The position numbers and the translations under genes were made by a program. The notes under the pieces were generated by a model, which searched no databases, was not told where the DNA came from, and saw only the letters and a program-made list of their open reading frames with translations. This document shows, piece after piece, positions 14,171 through 17,052 of a DNA stretch of 17,052 bases. Position 1 is the first letter of the stretch; each line of letters begins with the position of its first letter. This DNA is from CAIMMJ01 sp037131955 (GTDB taxonomy: Bacteria > Bacteroidota > Bacteroidia > UBA4408): assembly GCA_037131955.1 (NCBI GenBank), contig JBAXQC010000059.1, positions 1-17,052 of the forward strand, written 5' to 3'.

Positions 14171-16300
14171 TTAGTTATGTGAGACAATAAATTTTTTATT
14201 TAGTTCAAAATTATTTGATTTTACTTTCAGTACATATAAACCTGAATTTAAATTTTCATTTATTGGCATCAAATTAATTGAGTTTTGGTTTGCTGTTACT
14301 ATTTCAGATGATATTAGTTTTCCATCGATGGAATAAATATCAAGTACAATATTCTGTTGTTTTTTTACGTTTGTAATTTCTATAAACTTATTTTCCAATA
14401 GTTTAAATTGAAATGAAGAAGGCGAGGTAAATGTACTTGACGTTGTATTTGAAACAATTATTTGAGTTTGCAGAATCAATGTGCAGGCGTTATTATATAT
14501 TGTGGCAGTTACATCATAAACACCTTCTGTGGCAAAGAAATGATTTACAGATAGAGAGTTGTGCAGTGTATCTCCGTCTCCAAAATCCCACACAATAGAA
14601 TCTGCTATACCAATAATATTTAAATTAAATGTTATGTCAATTTGATCTGAAACGTCAACAATGTTTGAAGATGCAATTAATTCTCCACTTATGGTTAAAC
14701 TTGAAATGATAACATTTATTGAATCAGAACTGCTGCAACCGTTTCCATCACTAACAATAACAGCAAACACGCCACTTGTGTTTGTTTCTATCGTTTGGCT
14801 TGTGCTTGCATTGTTCCATAAAAAACTTTGTCCTGTATTTTGGGCATCAAGTGTAACAATACCCTCACACTGAGAAATGTTTGGTCCTAAATTTACCACA
14901 GGAGGAGTAAATACACCAAGATTAACACTATTGCTTGTAGTTGTTCCGCAGCTGTTTGTAACATCAACGCTAATATTATTGGTTGTAGAAGTTATTTCTA
15001 TTGTTTGTGTTGTTTGTCCTGTACTCCAAACATAACTATTCCCGCTATTTCCTGCATCAAGAACTATGGCTTGGCAGCTCGATTGATTTGAATCTCCTAA
15101 GTCTACAGCTGGGAATGAATTTTCTATCGTTACATTAACATAATCTGTTCCTGAGCAACCCTCTGAAGTTGATACTAATACTGAATAAACACCACTGAAT
15201 AAAACATTAATTGATTGCGATGTGCCTATAATAAATCCATTTTCATCTGACCAAACATAGGATGAATTTACAGGTTGATTTAAAACATCAAGTAATACAT
15301 AATTACATGAAACAACATCGCTACCCAAATCAACAGGTAAATCAGGATTTATAGTAACTGAAATAGAATTACTGGTGCTTGTGCCGCATACATTTGTTAC
15401 TGTAACAGTTATATTATTGGTTGAATTAACCACATCTATTGTCTGAGTAGTTGCACCACTTGGCAGCCAAAGATAAGTGGCTCCCGGGTATCCAGCATTA
15501 AGAGTTAAATTTTGACAGCTCGATTGAGCAACAGGTCCTAAATCAACATTTGGAAATTGAGAGATTACGTTGACTGTATCAATACTTGAATAAATTCCTC
15601 TAGTAAAAGCTACATAATATGTTCCAGGTTGAACTGAGTTAGTAATTGAATTTGAAGCCAAACCCACACCACTTAAAACAGTATCCATGGCAGTATTTAA
15701 CACATAGTAATTTACCGGTAAGGAAGAATTATTGGTAAGAATTAGGTTGCTTTGGGTACAATTTGATGTATAACTTGCGGTTGCAGAAGGCCCCAAATGA
15801 AGTTTAAATCGGTTTAGATATGTTCCTTGCGATAAATTTACGTTGTAGTTAGGGTTTGCCCTTAAATCATGAAAAATGTTTAGCAATGTATCTTCCAAAA
15901 TTAAATTTGAAGTGCCAATAAATTCCGGATTATCGCTAACAGTAAATCTACAAGTTCCGGGATTAGTTGGAAAAGTTACTCCCAATCTTATTATTCTATC
16001 ATAAGTAAAACCGCCCTGAACATTTATAGCCACCTGGCTTGTACCAATTGCTGACCAAATTCCCGCTCCTGTTCCAGGGAAATAGGGTACATCAAAGCTT
16101 GAATTATATCCATCGGATGCGTTGGGGTTAAAATAAATAATTGTTTGCACTGCGGGTAATGTATCTGGTTGCGTTGTAGTATTGATATTTGTGCGTAAAT
16201 TTAGAGCTAACAAATAATTTACTTGTGCTTTTGTATTAAAATTGGATAGAAGCCACAATGATAGAAAACAGAAAAAAATAGTTAGTTTAAAGTTTTTCAT
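14171..16300 (-). CDS. Secreted Ig-like/PKD repeat protein with T9SS type A sorting domain
   Basis: A 709-residue surface or secreted protein, probably adhesin-like. In order: a Sec signal peptide (about residues 1-26, ending NTKAQ); an N-terminal beta-rich domain with LEDTLLNIFHDLRANPNYNV (135-154), a segment I recall in other Bacteroidota secreted proteins; four Ig-like repeats beginning VDLG/VNLG at 252, 323, 399 and 469; a PKD domain (about 540-617) with WDFGDGDT; and a C-terminal type A sorting domain (about 628-709) with YSIDGKLI and NSGLYVLKVKSNN. The sorting domain directs export through the T9SS and is normally removed at the cell surface. Paired cysteines within repeats suggest disulfides. 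No catalytic domain is recognisable, so binding or adhesion is inferred. The start at 16300 has a TAnnTTTG motif 21 bases upstream. Confidence 0.9.
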   Translation of the reverse strand: MKNFKLTIFFCFLSLWLLSNFNTKAQVNYLLALNLRTNINTTTQPDTLPAVQTIIYFNPNASDGYNSSFDVPYFPGTGAGIWSAIGTSQVAINVQGGFTYDRIIRLGVTFPTNPGTCRFTVSDNPEFIGTSNLILEDTLLNIFHDLRANPNYNVNLSQGTYLNRFKLHLGPSATASYTSNCTQSNLILTNNSSLPVNYYVLNTAMDTVLSGVGLASNSITNSVQPGTYYVAFTRGIYSSIDTVNVISQFPNVDLGPVAQSSCQNLTLNAGYPGATYLWLPSGATTQTIDVVNSTNNITVTVTNVCGTSTSNSISVTINPDLPVDLGSDVVSCNYVLLDVLNQPVNSSYVWSDENGFIIGTSQSINVLFSGVYSVLVSTSEGCSGTDYVNVTIENSFPAVDLGDSNQSSCQAIVLDAGNSGNSYVWSTGQTTQTIEITSTTNNISVDVTNSCGTTTSNSVNLGVFTPPVVNLGPNISQCEGIVTLDAQNTGQSFLWNNASTSQTIETNTSGVFAVIVSDGNGCSSSDSINVIISSLTISGELIASSNIVDVSDQIDITFNLNIIGIADSIVWDFGDGDTLHNSLSVNHFFATEGVYDVTATIYNNACTLILQTQIIVSNTTSSTFTSPSSFQFKLLENKFIEITNVKKQQNIVLDIYSIDGKLISSEIVTANQNSINLMPINENLNSGLYVLKVKSNNFELNKKFIVSHN
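14705..15547 (-). repeat. Four Ig-like protein repeats in ABAB order
   Basis: Within the T9SS protein, repeats at residues 252-317 and 399-463 share the A pattern: SSCQ near the start, TTQTI in the middle and VTNxCGTxTSNS near the end. Repeats at 323-392 and 469-532 share the B pattern: a single early Cys, a SGVxxVxVS strand and GCSxxDxxNV at the end. The order A-B-A-B suggests duplication of a two-domain unit. The repeats are diverged at DNA level, so the duplication is old. Confidence 0.8.
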
Positions 16301-16320
16301 TTATTTTTTTATTTGATTTG

Positions 16321-16328
16321 CAAAAGTA
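16321..16328 (-). promoter_or_regulatory. Candidate -7 element for the T9SS protein gene
   Basis: The minus strand reads TACTTTTG, identical to the element upstream of rsfS and an exact TAnnTTTG match, ending 21 bases before the ATG at 16300. The 72-base gap it lies in also holds a plus-strand motif facing the other way. No clear TTTG -33 partner is visible. Confidence 0.45.
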
Positions 16329-16350
16329 CTAAAATCAGTGCAGTGTTGCT

Positions 16351-16358
16351 TACATTTG
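16351..16358 (+). promoter_or_regulatory. Candidate -7 element for the ABC exporter gene
   Basis: TACATTTG exactly matches TAnnTTTG and ends 14 bases before the TTG start at 16373, implying a leader of only about 8-10 bases. A nearby TTG (16346-16348) is too close to act as -33. The motif is 22 bases from the oppositely oriented one at 16321-16328. Confidence 0.4.
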
Positions 16359-16372
16359 AAAAAAAATAATTC

Positions 16373-17052
16373 TTGAAAAACTATTTAAAAATTTTAGCTC
16401 TAATAAAACCTTATAAAAGGTATGCAATTTTAAATGCTTTGTTTAATTTGCTCTTTGTAGTTTTTTCCTTATTTTCTTTAACAATGATAGCTCCATTTTT
16501 AGATTTGCTGTTTTTAAAAGGGCAAAACGATTATTTAGAAAAAATGGCAAAAGGGCAGCCAGAGCTCAAGCTTTCTATGGGTTCACTCATAGAAAACTTT
16601 TACTACTATCTTACCAATACAATTGTTGAAGAGGGCAAGGAACATACATTGGTATTGATTTGTGTTTTGGTAGTAATACTTTTTTTTCTTAAAAATATGT
16701 TCAAGTATTTTGCAATGTTTTTTCTTGCTCCGCTCAGAAATCATGTTGTAAAAGATTTGAGACAAAATTTATTTGATAAAACCCTAGTTCTTCCTCTGTC
16801 TTTTTTTTCGGAGGAGAAAAAAGGCGATATTATGGCACGAATGACATCTGATGTTCATGAAATAGAGTGGTCAATTATGGCAACATTAGAGGTGATTTTT
16901 AGAGATCCTTTTTCAATTATTTTATATTTATTTGCATTAGTATTTATGAGTCCGCAACTTACTCTTTTTGTGTTTGTGCTGTTCCCCATTGCCGGATTTT
17001 TAATAGCAAGAATAGGTAAAAGTTTAAAACGTACCACAAATAGAAGCAGAGA
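16373..17052 (+). CDS. ABC exporter, MsbA-like transmembrane half (partial), TTG start
   Basis: The reading frame is open from TTG at 16373 to the right edge, giving 226 codons of the membrane domain of a type I ABC exporter (ABC_membrane family, MsbA-like; typical full length about 600). An in-frame TAA at 16367-16369 rules out any earlier start, and the first in-frame ATG would remove 37 residues including the conserved basic opening KNYLKILALIKPYKRY and most of the first helix, so TTG is the likely start. Hydrophobic helices occur at about 18-48, 92-120 and 171-212. The coupling-type loop GDIMARMTSDVHEIE (151-165) is characteristic of the family. The ATPase domain lies beyond the window, so substrate (lipid A core, other lipid or drug) cannot be judged. 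It is divergent from the T9SS protein gene. Confidence 0.85.
   Translation, partial: MKNYLKILALIKPYKRYAILNALFNLLFVVFSLFSLTMIAPFLDLLFLKGQNDYLEKMAKGQPELKLSMGSLIENFYYYLTNTIVEEGKEHTLVLICVLVVILFFLKNMFKYFAMFFLAPLRNHVVKDLRQNLFDKTLVLPLSFFSEEKKGDIMARMTSDVHEIEWSIMATLEVIFRDPFSIILYLFALVFMSPQLTLFVFVLFPIAGFLIARIGKSLKRTTNRSR

Noticed and set aside
14661..14873. Open frame of 70 codons on the plus strand
   Set aside because: It is antisense to the Ig-like repeat and PKD region of the T9SS protein and has no recognisable features.
16583..17037. Two short minus-strand frames near the right edge
   Set aside because: Both are antisense to the ABC exporter membrane domain, which continues through the window edge.

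Overview
The window is AT-rich, gene-dense chromosomal DNA from a member of the Bacteroidota, probably Flavobacteriia-like; the species cannot be named from the sequence. The assignment rests on a secreted protein with a C-terminal type IX secretion (T9SS) sorting domain, a DUF3078 outer-membrane-type protein, a Bacteroidota-style serine-palmitoyltransferase-like enzyme, weak Shine-Dalgarno signals, and several TAnnTTTG motifs (the Bacteroidota -7 element) just upstream of genes. No tRNA, rRNA, CRISPR array, insertion sequence or phage gene was seen, and no intergenic stretch exceeds about 110 bases.

Layout. (1) 1-1890, minus strand: rsfS followed by ftsH, which runs off the left edge. (2) 2000-2779, plus strand: a monofunctional biotin-protein ligase (birA), divergent from rsfS. 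(3) 2863-11569, plus strand: a tightly packed run of six genes. They are a Wza-type export lipoprotein, a Wzc-type tyrosine kinase/co-polymerase with a striking Gly-Tyr tail, RmlC (dTDP-rhamnose precursor synthesis), a WecA/TagO-type glycolipid-initiating transferase, an SLT-type lytic transglycosylase and uvrA. (4) 11574-16300, minus strand: a secreted multi-domain adhesin-like T9SS protein, clpS, the serine-palmitoyltransferase-like enzyme and the DUF3078 protein, ending tail to tail with uvrA only 4 bases away. (5) 16373 to the right edge, plus strand: the N-terminal half of an MsbA-like ABC exporter, divergent from the T9SS protein.

How the genes fit together. The Wza-Wzc-RmlC-WecA-transglycosylase run looks like the initiation and export core of a surface polysaccharide pathway: lipid-linked sugar initiation, one step of rhamnose donor synthesis, chain-length control and export, and possibly local opening of peptidoglycan. 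The flippase, polymerase and remaining glycosyltransferases are not here. uvrA is appended to this run and overlaps the transglycosylase gene by 20 bases. The remaining genes are housekeeping (FtsH, RsfS, ClpS, BirA) or concern the envelope (long-chain-base lipid synthesis, DUF3078, T9SS surface protein, lipid exporter).

I found no convincing undescribed multi-gene system. The points most worth a second look are the 60-base in-frame Gly-Tyr repeat in the kinase tail, the ABAB Ig-like repeats of the T9SS protein, the incomplete cysteine quartet in UvrA, two genes that appear to begin with TTG, and the closely spaced divergent -7 motifs near 16.3 kb.
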